Source of the DNA: Fomitopsis serialis
Lineage: Eukaryota; Basidiomycota; Agaricomycetes; Polyporales; Fomitopsidaceae
NCBI RefSeq assembly: GCF_022376445.1
Contig: NW_025955207.1
Span: forward strand, 1-57,984
Direction of reading: 5' to 3'
DNA: 57,984 nucleotides
In this document: positions 26,266-36,240 of the stretch, in pieces
Layout: each line of letters opens with the position of its first letter
How positions within the stretch are numbered: the first letter of the stretch is position 1
Translations under genes and position numbers: made by a program
Notes under the pieces: generated by a model
Databases searched by the model: none
What the model was told of the DNA's origin: nothing
The model's input: the letters and a program-made list of their open reading frames with translations, nothing else

Positions 26266-27880
26266 ATGTCAGCGGACACAGTTGCGAAGACTATCGATGT
26301 TCTCGACATAACGTGAGTAGCTACATGAACATTTTTGGTAGCCGATGAGAATACAGACGACAGATTTGTACTCAATTGCTGCGAAGTAGCTGCTTGTGGT
26401 GAGTTCATCTTCATTTTGAGTTGCCTGTATCGCTGATTGGCAGCACAGCAATCTATACCTACGACCGCACCCTCACCCTTTGGTGGGAGGTAGACTTGAT
26501 ATGGCAGCGACGGAAAATGTCGGTGGCGACTGCTTCCTATATGCTAATGCATACGTCTGCAGCGGTGTATCTGTATGGTCAGGTCATGGCCCAGATGCTC
26601 AAAAGTTGTAGAGTAAGGCTCAAATTCCTTCGCAGGTAGTACGTATGCTAACTTCGACGCGTCGACATAGAGGTAGTACAATGATCTCACTGAATTTGAG
26701 CGACACTTGCCGAGAGCACATCATGCAGTGGTTATATCATGGACGTGGTGCAATTATCCGCCGCTGCTCTGTTCCATATTGCCATTGGCGGTACGTGGGA
26801 AAGCACTGTCTTGTCCTTCCTACAAACTGATTAACTTTCCCGCTTCATAGCTTTCACGGCATTGCGTGCTTATGCCATCAGTAGTCGCTCAACGCCGCTT
26901 GCGTCCGCGATCTTCTTGTTCTCGGTTGTGCTCGCCGCTGTAGACATAGTAAGTCTCTTCGCTCTTCCGTCATCATTCCGTCACTCTGATGCCTTGACCG
27001 TTAGTATGAGGTCTGTACAATAGTAGCCGTTGTTGTGCCAGACCCGGTTGGCTGCCTACTCACTGTGGGTGGCGCAAGTTACAGGTATGTCTCACACACT
27101 GGTCGATGTGACTTTTTCAGCTCGCCTGAATTAGTATATGTCGCAGACCATGTATGATGACATCTCATTCGGTTCCAATAGAGCTGAGCTGACGGTACAT
27201 ATGCTTTGCTTTCGGGCGTAGTATATGTGGCTGGGCAAGCATCCGTCATTATCGCCGAGGCTTTGCTTGTAGCGGTAACGTGGCGCTATGGATGCATGGC
27301 TCACCTCGTCGAGACGCATACCAATATGCCGATTACGGGTGTATTGCTCAGGCATGGTAAGTGAAAGATTCGTCAGGCTATGTGTACGTCTGACTCAGGG
27401 TTCTCGACCTAGGCATCATTTACTTTATGTGAGTTCGCATATAACCCTGCAAACGTGTCTATAATCACCACTGGCTCCGCTCAGCACGATACTCGCTCTC
27501 CTAATCGTCAACATGACACTGAGCGAGACGATTGTCGGTATTACCCCTGCCTACTGCGTCATTGCGCCATACTGATATTGTCACTTCAGATTAGCAATGG
27601 ATTTGTCTCATCTATCCTCTCTGCGTGCGTTTCATACTATCCAAAAACGATGGCGCTAACCGTATACACGCTCCTCAGGCTGCAAGCAGCCCTACTCTCG
27701 CACTTCTACCTCAACTTACACGAAGCGAGTTCATTCGAACTACCTACTAATGCATCACAGATATCCGACCTTCGTTTCGCGCGTTTGGTGCCAAACCTCG
27801 CGGGTTGCTTCCCCTACAGCACACACAGCTTTCCCGACGATGATGCGGATGCGGATCCAGGGAGCGATATCGATTCGTAG
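26266..27880 (+). CDS. DUF6533 membrane protein, copy A
   Basis: The gene starts MSADTVAKTIDVLDIT and splices at GTGAGT. The next clear exon encodes IYTYDRTLTLWWEVDLIWQ, then RRKMSVATASYMLMHTSA and a hydrophobic helix. The Y-D-x-x-L-T...E-V-x-L-I-W pattern is the DUF6533 signature of large agaricomycete multi-helix membrane families of unknown function. Further exons give LRAYAISSRSTPLASAIF and the closing cytoplasmic stretch RLQAALLSHFYLNLHEASS...ISDLRF. It is the inverted partner of the gene at 40.06-41.83 kb. A TAG at 27878-27880 ends it early; the frame beyond stays open to 27966 with sensible sequence (EEPVYAQRIDVEQP), so the tail is probably truncated. Internal exon limits are approximate. 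Confidence 0.78.
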
Positions 27881-28600
27881 GAGGAGCCAGTGTATGCGCA
27901 ACGGATAGATGTTGAGCAGCCGGCAGTCGCGAGAGGCATCGTCGGGGACTGGGAACCATCAATATGATGAGCCACAGAGGACCTCTCCGTGGAAGGCACT
28001 AGGAGTGTCATAATCTTCTACTGTATGTTTGCTAGATCACCCCGGATATTAGGAGGCTTCCCTTGGCATCCCTCTGGTTCATTTGCAATCACATTGCTCT
28101 TCATTTTGTTCCAACCTTCATGCGCCTCTGCCAACGTACTCCGAGTCATTCCATTTCCATTACCTGCATTTCTAGTATGGCAATCACTGAGCTTGATAAA
28201 CTGCTGAGACAGTATGCTATCGCGGAAGAAATAACGAACTCGGAGTGCGTTGATACTAAGTACTTGTACGCGCATCCGTCACCAGAGTCAGCGATCCTGG
28301 ACCCGCCCTCGCCGCTTGCGCAACTTCGCTGCAGTCCCCAGCTGAAACACACCGCACGGACACGCTGTACACATAACACTGTCAACAATATGCCTTGAAA
28401 GCACCTCGTGTGGCGGCTGTCTATCGTATGGTTTACCTCCTGGTATGGGTACGGCGACTGCCCGAGCGGTCCAAGGCCGAGGAAGATATCAAAGTTCACA
28501 GCGGTATCTGGACCTTAAAATTGATTACCAGTCATCGACCGAAGCCTCGCTCTTCGAGTTGACATTACTCACTGACCGTCACGCTCGGTAAACTGCCACA
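27881..28600. other. Gap between DUF6533 copy A and NIC96 relic
   Basis: The first 86 bases are the readable former tail of the DUF6533 gene. The rest holds only short frames on both strands, and nothing is recognised. Confidence 0.4.
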
Positions 28601-29960
28601 GTAAACATGAGATTACCGAATCGGCCACGGTCCAAGACCATGAGACCGCGACATGGTCTACGGTAGCGTACAGGCTACTGGAAGGCGCGCTGGGTGCCTG
28701 CATGAAGCACGCGCTAATGGTCGCGCAGTCGCCCGCGAGGTTGTACAGCATGATCGCCTCCGGCACGCGGTCGGTTTCCTTCAACTGCGTCGCGGCGCGC
28801 ACGAGTCTGTTCGCTGTTGAGGGACGCGCCCTGCTCGATGATCACGCTCTGGGTGAAGGTGACAGTGACAGCGTTAGTGCGACGAAAGGGGGTGTGGGGG
28901 AAACGTACGAAATGCGTCTCGTCAAGAAGTAATCCCCGACGAACGGATCCGGTGTTCGCGAGGACGAGATGTAGAGGAAGAGCTCCCATGCAGCCTCCAG
29001 CTGCTGCTTCCCACGTTGCGGTCCTGGTCTGCGCTGATACTGACGTAGTAGAAGTACTTCAACACAATCCGTGCGACCGTCTTGACGAAGGTACGAACAT
29101 AAGTTAACGCCAGATGAGCGTCAACAGGCTCAAAGCTGGCGGTGAGTAGGGAAGAGAATTTGTCGTGTTATCTAGTCAGCTACATGTGGCAGTCAAGAGT
29201 TCGACCCGAACTCACAAGGTACATGTACGAGACGACTCGACTCCCCTATGGTATGCGAAGGCAATTGCGATACAGATTGCTTCTACCTCGGTCTCTCGAT
29301 GGACGGTCTGCACGTTTCTCCGCGCGCGGCCGATCTTTCCCATGAGCTTGAGGAGCGAGACCGTGGATGAACTGCGAATGGGCTGAGCCCGTGTACGTTA
29401 ACGTCGAGTGTAGAACCTGGTTTCTGCGCGGTTTCGGTAGTCTATATTGGAGGATTGTCAGGCCCCTTCCCGACGACGGTTGGGACAGAACGCACATCCG
29501 GTGAAGCGAATAGAGCTATGTCCTGAAGTGACTTATGAAGCCGAAGCTTCGCGATGCTCGATAGCTAGATAATAGCGCAGAGCTTCGGCCACAGGCAACA
29601 CGTCTTGTGGGTTTCGCGTACGCGCCCACAACGGCTGGCCTGAAGCAGACTGTAATCCTGGTCAATTAACCCCTACCCTAAGTTGAGGCGAAGTCGCAAC
29701 AGCACACCCACCTCGATTCGGACCTCTCATCCACCGTTCCGGTAATGCCTGACAAGTCCAAACGCGTGGAGCTTTTTCGACATGCTGGGATCGTCTGGGT
29801 CTCGCTCCGTTGGGTCCGAGCTAGAGAGGGTTGGACAGACGGGGTCTGGCTGCGCGAGACGCGACATGAGGGCCGTCGACGCGGGCAAGAGGGCAAATAC
29901 TGTGATTTCATTTGGCTCTTGCGGCGAGGTATCGTGTCACCTAAGTTAGTCGAAATCTCT
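28600..29960 (-). pseudogene. Decayed, internally deleted copy of NIC96
   Basis: The DNA matches NIC96 in the same orientation. The stretch around 28740-28810 (encoding RVPEAIMLYNLAGD) corresponds to 20790-20870, 28975-29130 to 21050-21220, and 29560-29630 to the LRYQQAIEH region near 22000. The region around 29790 jumps from sequence like 22240 to sequence like 23245 (GGACAGACGG...), so about 1 kb encoding the N-terminal coiled-coil part has been lost. Frames are broken by stops and indels, and the C-terminal exon is missing. Similarity continues faintly into the 5' flank (CGCTGAGTCAGCA...CCCAGA at about 30127-30150 and 23530-23550). It is therefore a duplicate of locus plus flank, not a retrocopy, since intron positions are still visible. 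Confidence 0.85.
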
Positions 29961-30716
29961 TGTTCGTTTGAAATGGCGGGAAGAGGTAAGGAGGGCAGAA
30001 GACAGTCGCTTCTCCATCGCACGAGTGTCAAGGGTTGCTTGCGTTTATCCGGAGTCGACACGTATGCACTGTGAGTGCGTTGGGCAACCGCGAGCAGTCG
30101 ACTCGGAACTTGGTGGCGGACCACCGACGCTGAGTCAGCAATCCCAGACGCAGTCCTCCAGTGAAGTGCCCCGTCCGTCAGTGACGTCGTGGGGACAGTG
30201 GTCACGGGACCACAAGGCGGATTGCAGCGAACATCTAATTGGGCGGACAATTGGCGAGCGGGCAAGATATCAGATTGGGGGAAAGCATTCATTTGAACGT
30301 TTGAACGTTTTAAACTGCGGGACACCCGGGATTTGTGAAAGTGTCAAATCGTGAAAGCAGTTTATGGGCTCGCGATCGAGCATTCGCAGATGGTTCGAAT
30401 GCGGCAACATACACGAATCAATGGGAATAGAATTTCCTGACAGGCGCTGACAGCAACACACAGGGATCACTGAGAATGCGAGGTAATCTTGCACGTTCTC
30501 ACTGGGTTTCATATTCCACGCTCAAACGATCAACGTTCATGAACGTTCAACGTGTGCCATCTATTCTAGAACGAGGGCAGGACTATTATTTGCTATTGTG
30601 GACTTACGTAACACTTATAAATAATAACGCAATGAAATAGATACTGCTTCCGAGCGCTCTATCGATTTCGAGCAACGTTAACGATCACTCTGACCGTACT
30701 CAGTGTCAGAAGAGAT

Positions 30717-33537
30717 ATGGGCTCTGTACCTACTCCTTCCCGACAACGCATTCAATCTGTCTTGGTTTTCACGGGCCAGCAAGATGCGCTCGCGAGCCAT
30801 CATTTACCAGACCTCGAGTCGGTCAGGCAGGATATTGCACTCAGTAAGCACGTAGTATTGAAAGACTGCGTTGAAAACTCACCCCCATCTCGGTCTTTTA
30901 CAATCAAAGTGGACAGCATACAGATGCTCGTTGAACAGACACCGACGATTCTGCTGCACAATCCACGCCCCGGTGGGCCGCTGGGCGACCCCGCACCGCG
31001 CTCCTTGATTTTTAATTCACAGCTTAGCCAACTGTTCAATTACAGCTTTCTCATTCACGTTGATGATGGTAATGATCCTACCTCTCTACACGCCATGGCA
31101 TCGTGCTAAGAAATACAGTCATCTACCCCCTGGTGAGTCGCTACCCCCCAGTGGGTCGACTGCCTATCGCGGGTGATAAGGATAAATCGGGAATGTAGAC
31201 GCCCGGGGATCGCTTCTTATCTCTCAAGCCCGACGCGATGTTCGCGGCTTACCGTTTGGGGGCTATTGAATGTAAACAGACCCGTCTTAATGCATGCATA
31301 GTCCGAATAAATGTCCAGACTGGTACTTCGAATACATGAGCAGCCTTTTGAGACTACAACAGTACAACAAAACCAGAGGTGTCGGACTAGGACTGATTTA
31401 ATCCTTATATGTATATATTGTACCCTACAGCATGCTCATGTACAGTACATTCGTTGTGGTAGATGTACACTAATTGCTCGTTGCCCTGCAAGCCATGCAG
31501 ATTCTAAGCCCACTCGGAGGTGACACTCCCGGTAGACTCAGTGCGCGCGACGCGTCCCTCGTTATCTCGGAGTAGATAAGATGTGGATTACCAAATCGGG
31601 CTCTTATCACCCGCGATAGGCAGTCGACCCACTGGGGGGTAGCGACTCACCAGGGGGTAGATGACTGTATACGCACCAACAGTTCCTGCGGACATTCTCA
31701 AACCAGTGGTCTGGGCATTACAAATGTTTGTTGACGTTCTCACTGAAGCAACGGATGCGCAATTGCTCGCATTTGGGCATGTCTTGAGTCCCGAGGATGC
31801 CGCAGCCGCTAATCGTGTCGGGCAAGCTGGTGCATTAGTGATAAACAGTGGTAGACTGTTCATGGTATGTTTACAGAGTGTCACTGCCTTATGCGTGTGC
31901 CAGCATACTAGTAGCTGATCCGAGTCTGCATCATCATACAGCGCCTACAAGCAAAGGCGAAGCTTGCAATTTTTCTCTTGTAAGACCTTTCGTGGGCACG
32001 TCGTTTGATTTTGGCTCATTTGGGTGACAGGCGACCCCAGATCAATCGACCCGGAGATGCCGTGATATCCCTCAGAGAACTTATGGAATACTTCGTTTCA
32101 CGTACTCCAATAGGGCAATTGAGGCAGCAACAGTCAGTTCTGCGCCATGTGGAGTCTGCTCGGACAAGCTAACATGATGCTGGAAGTAATTTAGTCATGA
32201 TCTTCGCGGAAGCTCTTGTACGGAGTGGCGAGGATGATGCAAAAGCAGAGACTCTACTTACAGAGCTCACCGACTCTCCTGCCTCTGATGCCCATGGACT
32301 AGAAGACTTAGTCGTCACCAAAGTGTACTTGTCGCGGATACTGCGGCGTCGCGGCAACGTAGGGGCCGCGAAGAGGCAGTGAGCTATTTAAACTTGGTTG
32401 ATACAAGTGTGAGCCTGATGGCCATGACAGGGAGAAGTGGCTTGTCAAGTGGTTCCGCAAAAATCCACACGGATTGTCCGACACAATTCTGCGGCAACTC
32501 CTCATACCCACTGGCGAAACAACCAGTCCGATACTGGAAGGACTGGGTGGGATATCCTGGCTAGAAGGACGTGAACACACCGACAAGACAGACCGCCGTC
32601 TCGTCAAACGATGCCGGCAATGTTTACGCCAAGAACCAATAGTGAAGTTGTTCTTGTGCTCACAGTGCAAGACGGCGAATTACTGGTACGTCACCCTGCT
32701 AATCCCATCAATGGTAGGCGACTCAATGCGTTGGGTCAGTTCCCGCGAGTGTCAGAAAAAGGACTGGCCGCTGCACAAGTAAGTGCTCAGCTAGATACAT
32801 GCTCGTAGCATTGGCTCAAATCCACTTCGCCAACAGGCATGCCTGCAAGTGAGCACCCTAGCCGGCCCTCAAGCCTTACCAATACTGACTCGACTTGATT
32901 CAGAGGCCTCGCAGCTGTGAACAATCAAGCAGCGAGTGAACAGCTCTCCCCGGACCCGGCCAACCCGCCGGTCGTCACGCAGAGGCAGAGAGACTGGGTA
33001 GCGCGTCACCACTCTGCCGAAGACTCCTGGCCTTACGTCAGTGCATTGCGGCTGCACGAGAACCCTAGCCGCGGGCAAACGCACCTCATCATCGAACAGT
33101 CCGTGTACACTCCCGACGCGGGGCCGCTGGCCAAGGACAAGTTCACGATCGTCGGATGCGCCGTGTTCCGCGTCTCCGACATAGTGAGCGATATCGAGCT
33201 CAGTCTGAAGCTCAGCCCCGGCGAGGGCGCGCAGTTGTGCGAGAGAGCGCTGCGGGGCCAGCGTCAGTCGGAACCGGGAAACCCCCTAATTCCATTCCTC
33301 ATCCTGCGAGTCTGCGAAGGCGTCGACATGACGGTCGGCACTGGTCTGCACCCCCTTTCATTCTCTTCCCTTTCAGTCTATGGCTCATCGCGTGTTCATC
33401 CGCTCCTCGCAGGTCTCGTGGAGAGCGATCAGCTTCAACAGACGCAGTACAACCGAAACTGGCGCCAGGAGATCAGCAAGACCTCCCCGCCTCAAAAGCT
33501 CATGTATCGCAACCGCAGGGATGCGGAGTTCGATTGA
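30717..33537 (+). CDS. MYND-type zinc-finger protein with a transposon in an intron
   Basis: The protein starts MGSVPTPSRQRIQSVLVF. Joined exons encode DSIQMLVEQTPTILLHN, then VPADILKPVVWALQMFVDVL...LVINSGRLFM, an ISLRELMEYFVSRTP segment, and a helical-repeat-like part (IFAEALVRSGEDDAKAETLL). They then encode the zinc-binding MYND finger: CRQC, CSQC, YCSREC and HKHAC, spread over three exons and complete only after splicing. A conserved C-terminal region follows (GQTHLIIEQSVYTPD...) with the end YRNRRDAEFD. MYND fingers normally bind proline-rich partners; the function of this protein is unknown. Intron 31069-31682 contains a 552-base transposon. The gene is convergent with the bZIP gene. Confidence 0.87.
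31116..31180. repeat. Left terminal inverted repeat of the MITE
   Basis: A 65-base arm, identical in reverse complement to 31603-31667; identity stops after ...GGTGATAAG. Confidence 0.9.
31603..31667. repeat. Right terminal inverted repeat of the MITE
   Basis: A 65-base arm, the exact reverse complement of 31116-31180, followed by the TA target copy at 31668-31669. Confidence 0.9.
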
Positions 33538-33649
33538 AGCATCACCAGTTCCCTTGACTCGTCTACGGTGTGTCGAGGTGATCTGGATTGTACCGATACC
33601 AGTGGACCGACACAAGCCTAGACAAGGATCCCCATCACTGAGCCGACAC

Positions 33650-33680
33650 GGAAGGACGGAAGGACGGAAGGACGGAAGGA
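33650..33680. repeat. Short tandem repeat, GGAAGGAC x 3.9
   Basis: Three exact copies of the 8-base unit GGAAGGAC plus seven bases of a fourth, just after the MYND stop codon and so in its 3' region. Confidence 0.85.
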
Positions 33681-34390
33681 ATCGACCTCAATGCATCACT
33701 CATCTGTACAATCTTAAAATCAATGTTCTTTGAACCTTCTCTGCCACCTTCGCGCAGAAAACACGTTCGAGCACTAACATCACAGTCATCGACTCAACAC
33801 TCACATCCGACATAAGACGACGGTCATGACTCATTACTACGTACGAATAATTCACGAACAGCGCGCACGAACAAAACAGTAAAGAAAGAGACCCGGAACC
33901 GAAAGATCTGGTGGGGATACAGGGGAGGGGAACAACCACACGCACGAATCGTCCGCAGGCGGAAGACCGAGAACCAGACGAGCGGACGGACGGACGGACA
34001 CCACTGTGATCGCCGTGGAAGGTGTGCCAGCGTGATGCGATGGACGGACGGGCTGAGCAGTGGTGGTGGTGATGATGGATGAGACGGCGGGACGATGAGA
34101 GAGACGAAATTCGATACTATACACGACATGACCTGGTGCGGGTCGGCGGGGAGACGTCCGACGGCGCACCACAATGCAACAACGACGACAACGAAAACGA
34201 GGCTCAACACCGACGCGGACGGCGCAGCCCAGCCAACCGGGCACCCCGCCAGCGCGTCGAGCACTTTCTACAACGCCAGCCCGACCCGAAAGACAACACT
34301 TCGACAGAGACCGCGGGGAGGCGGACACGAGCGGCAGACGGCGCGGCGTGCCCTGGCTGGCGCATGCTCGGCGGGCGCACGCCCTCACGT

Positions 34391-36240
34391 CTACTGCTTC
34401 GCTTGCCGCTTCGCCGCGAGCGTCTCGATGATATGATGCACGCCCTGCGGCTCGAGCACGACCTTCGTCCCGTCGCACCGCGCCTTGCTCGTGAACTCCG
34501 AACAGAGCTCGTTGATGTCCAGGTCCTGGAGACCCCGCCGTGTCAGCCTAGCCCGCCGAACGGAGTAAAACGCACGAACTTTACTGACCTTGAACTGTGG
34601 ATTGCTCGTGATGCTCCGCCACGCCGTGAGCACCTCCACATTCTTGTCGCTCTTCTCCGTCGGCGGGAACGAGCTCCCCTTGCACATGATCATCGGCCCG
34701 CCCGACTCGTCCCCGACCGACTTCCGGAGGAACGGCGCTATCGGCACCTCGCACTGCGCGAACGCCGAGTTGCCCTGGTCCACGATGTGCTTCGCCATGT
34801 CCTCCTTCGTCTTCGGGCACTGGTCCCCTTGGACGCACTCGACCCTGGGCTTGCGTCGGACGACGAGGACGGTGATGACGAGGATGGCGAGCGGAAGTGG
34901 GAGACGGGGCTGATCGATGACGGCGGGCTCTTCAGGAGGGCGTTGAAGTCGACGCCGCTCGTCGTCCCGAGATAGTTCCCACCGAACAGCTGGTCTAGCC
35001 CGTTCGTATCGCCCCCAGGTGGTGACCACTGATCGAACGGACTACTGAAACTGCTCGCGAACGACCCGTTTCCGTTCTGCCCGCCGTTCGACGACGGTGA
35101 CGAATCATACGGTGATGGCTCCGCGAAGGACATGTACATTGGGTTCGCAGCGATCGTCTTGTACGAACAGTGTGGCTGGCCGAAACCGAAGTCCATGTTC
35201 ATCGCGCTGTCTGTCGCTGTCGGTTCATCGTTCATCGCGTTGGGGTCGAAAGAGATGAGTGAGTTGAAGTTGAGAGCCGGCGCCGACTGTGGTGCGCGGC
35301 TCGGGCCTGCCCCAGGTGATGCAAAACTGAATGGCTGCGACACTGACCCCGAGGCTGGGTTGCCATTGGCCATGTTCGGTGCATTCTCCCGTGGCACAGA
35401 GAAAGTGAAAGCGGCCTGCTTGAGCATCATGTTCTCATTCTGCAGTCGCGAGAGAAGGTCGCGAAGGTTCTCGTTCTCGGATTCGGACATTTGGTTTTTG
35501 GCCTCCAGTGCGGCAACCTTGTCTTCGAGCTAGAAATGGGTTACGATGATGACGGGATGCGACGACAACTCCACGTACATCCTTGACATGCTTTTCCTTG
35601 CGCTCCCGGAATGCTCTTTGCGCTGCTCTGTTTTGCTCCTTACGCTTGAGTAACCGAGTCTCATCCTATCAGCACGATCAGGATACGACCTGAGTGGCGG
35701 AGGAACGGGGCCACAGACCTGAGAAGGATTGCCGGTTGACTTACGCCGTGAAGAGGAGGACTTCTTGTTGTTCGAGGCTGTGGCCGCATCAGTATCGGGT
35801 GAACCGTTCACCGGGCGATGGTATGACGTACTGTTGGATGTATGCTGGCTCTTGTGTGTGGGCTCACCGGATATGCTGTCATCGCTCGCCTTGCGCTTGA
35901 GACCCTGCTCGTCCTGGTCTGTAGGAGCGGAGGAGGCGGGGGTGTTGAAGGATCCCGACTGGCGCCGAGACGGGCTGTGCTCGGTGTTGACACTGGGCGG
36001 GCTGGGACTGCTATCGCTGGAGGGCGGGCTGGTGCTGGGAAGGGGGTAGCGGGAGAGGCTCTGGGGGTCGATGACCTCTGGGGCATTGGCGCTGTCGAAG
36101 GTGGTGAGGCCGTTGTTGCCTACGGAGGTGGGAAACTGCTTCTCGAGGAAGGCAAGGAAGTCGTCGTCGGGGAGGGCGGAGAAGGTGTTGGGCTGCTGGG
36201 AGAGGTCCCAGAAGGACTGCACGCCGCCAAAGGGATCCAT
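34391..36240 (-). CDS. YAP1: YAP1/PAP1-type bZIP transcription factor (frame break)
   Basis: The start MDPFGGVQSFWDLSQQPN leads into a long Ser/Pro-rich region, then RRKSTGNPSQ and an intron. The basic region KRKEQNRAAQRAFRERKEKH carries the AP-1-like NxxAAQxxFR signature of fungal Yap1/Pap1. A leucine zipper across the next intron follows (LEDKVAALEAKNQ...LRDLLSRLQNENMML). The C terminus is cysteine-bearing: ECVQGDQCPKTKEDMAKHIV, FAQCE, MICKG-like MIMCKG and LCSEFTSKARCDG, ending AAKRQAKQ. In Yap1 such cysteines sense oxidants and mask a nuclear export signal; that role is inferred here. The frame slips by one base between SPSSSSDASPG and VECVQGD, near 34843-34850, in a GGG run. The stop is at 34391. 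Confidence 0.87.

Larger units (their letters stand above)
31116..31667. mobile_element. Non-autonomous DNA transposon (MITE) with perfect 65-base ends, TA target duplication
   Basis: The ends 31116-31180 and 31603-31667 are exact reverse complements over 65 bases, beginning CAGTCATCTACCCCCTGG. TA stands on both sides (31114-31115 and 31668-31669), as expected for the duplicated TA target of Tc1/mariner-type elements, whose ends often begin CAGT. The 552-base length and lack of any transposase-sized frame mark it as non-autonomous. Perfect ends imply recent insertion. Removing it plus one TA leaves a normal 60-base intron of the MYND gene. The superfamily is inferred from TA and CAGT only. 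Confidence 0.88.
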
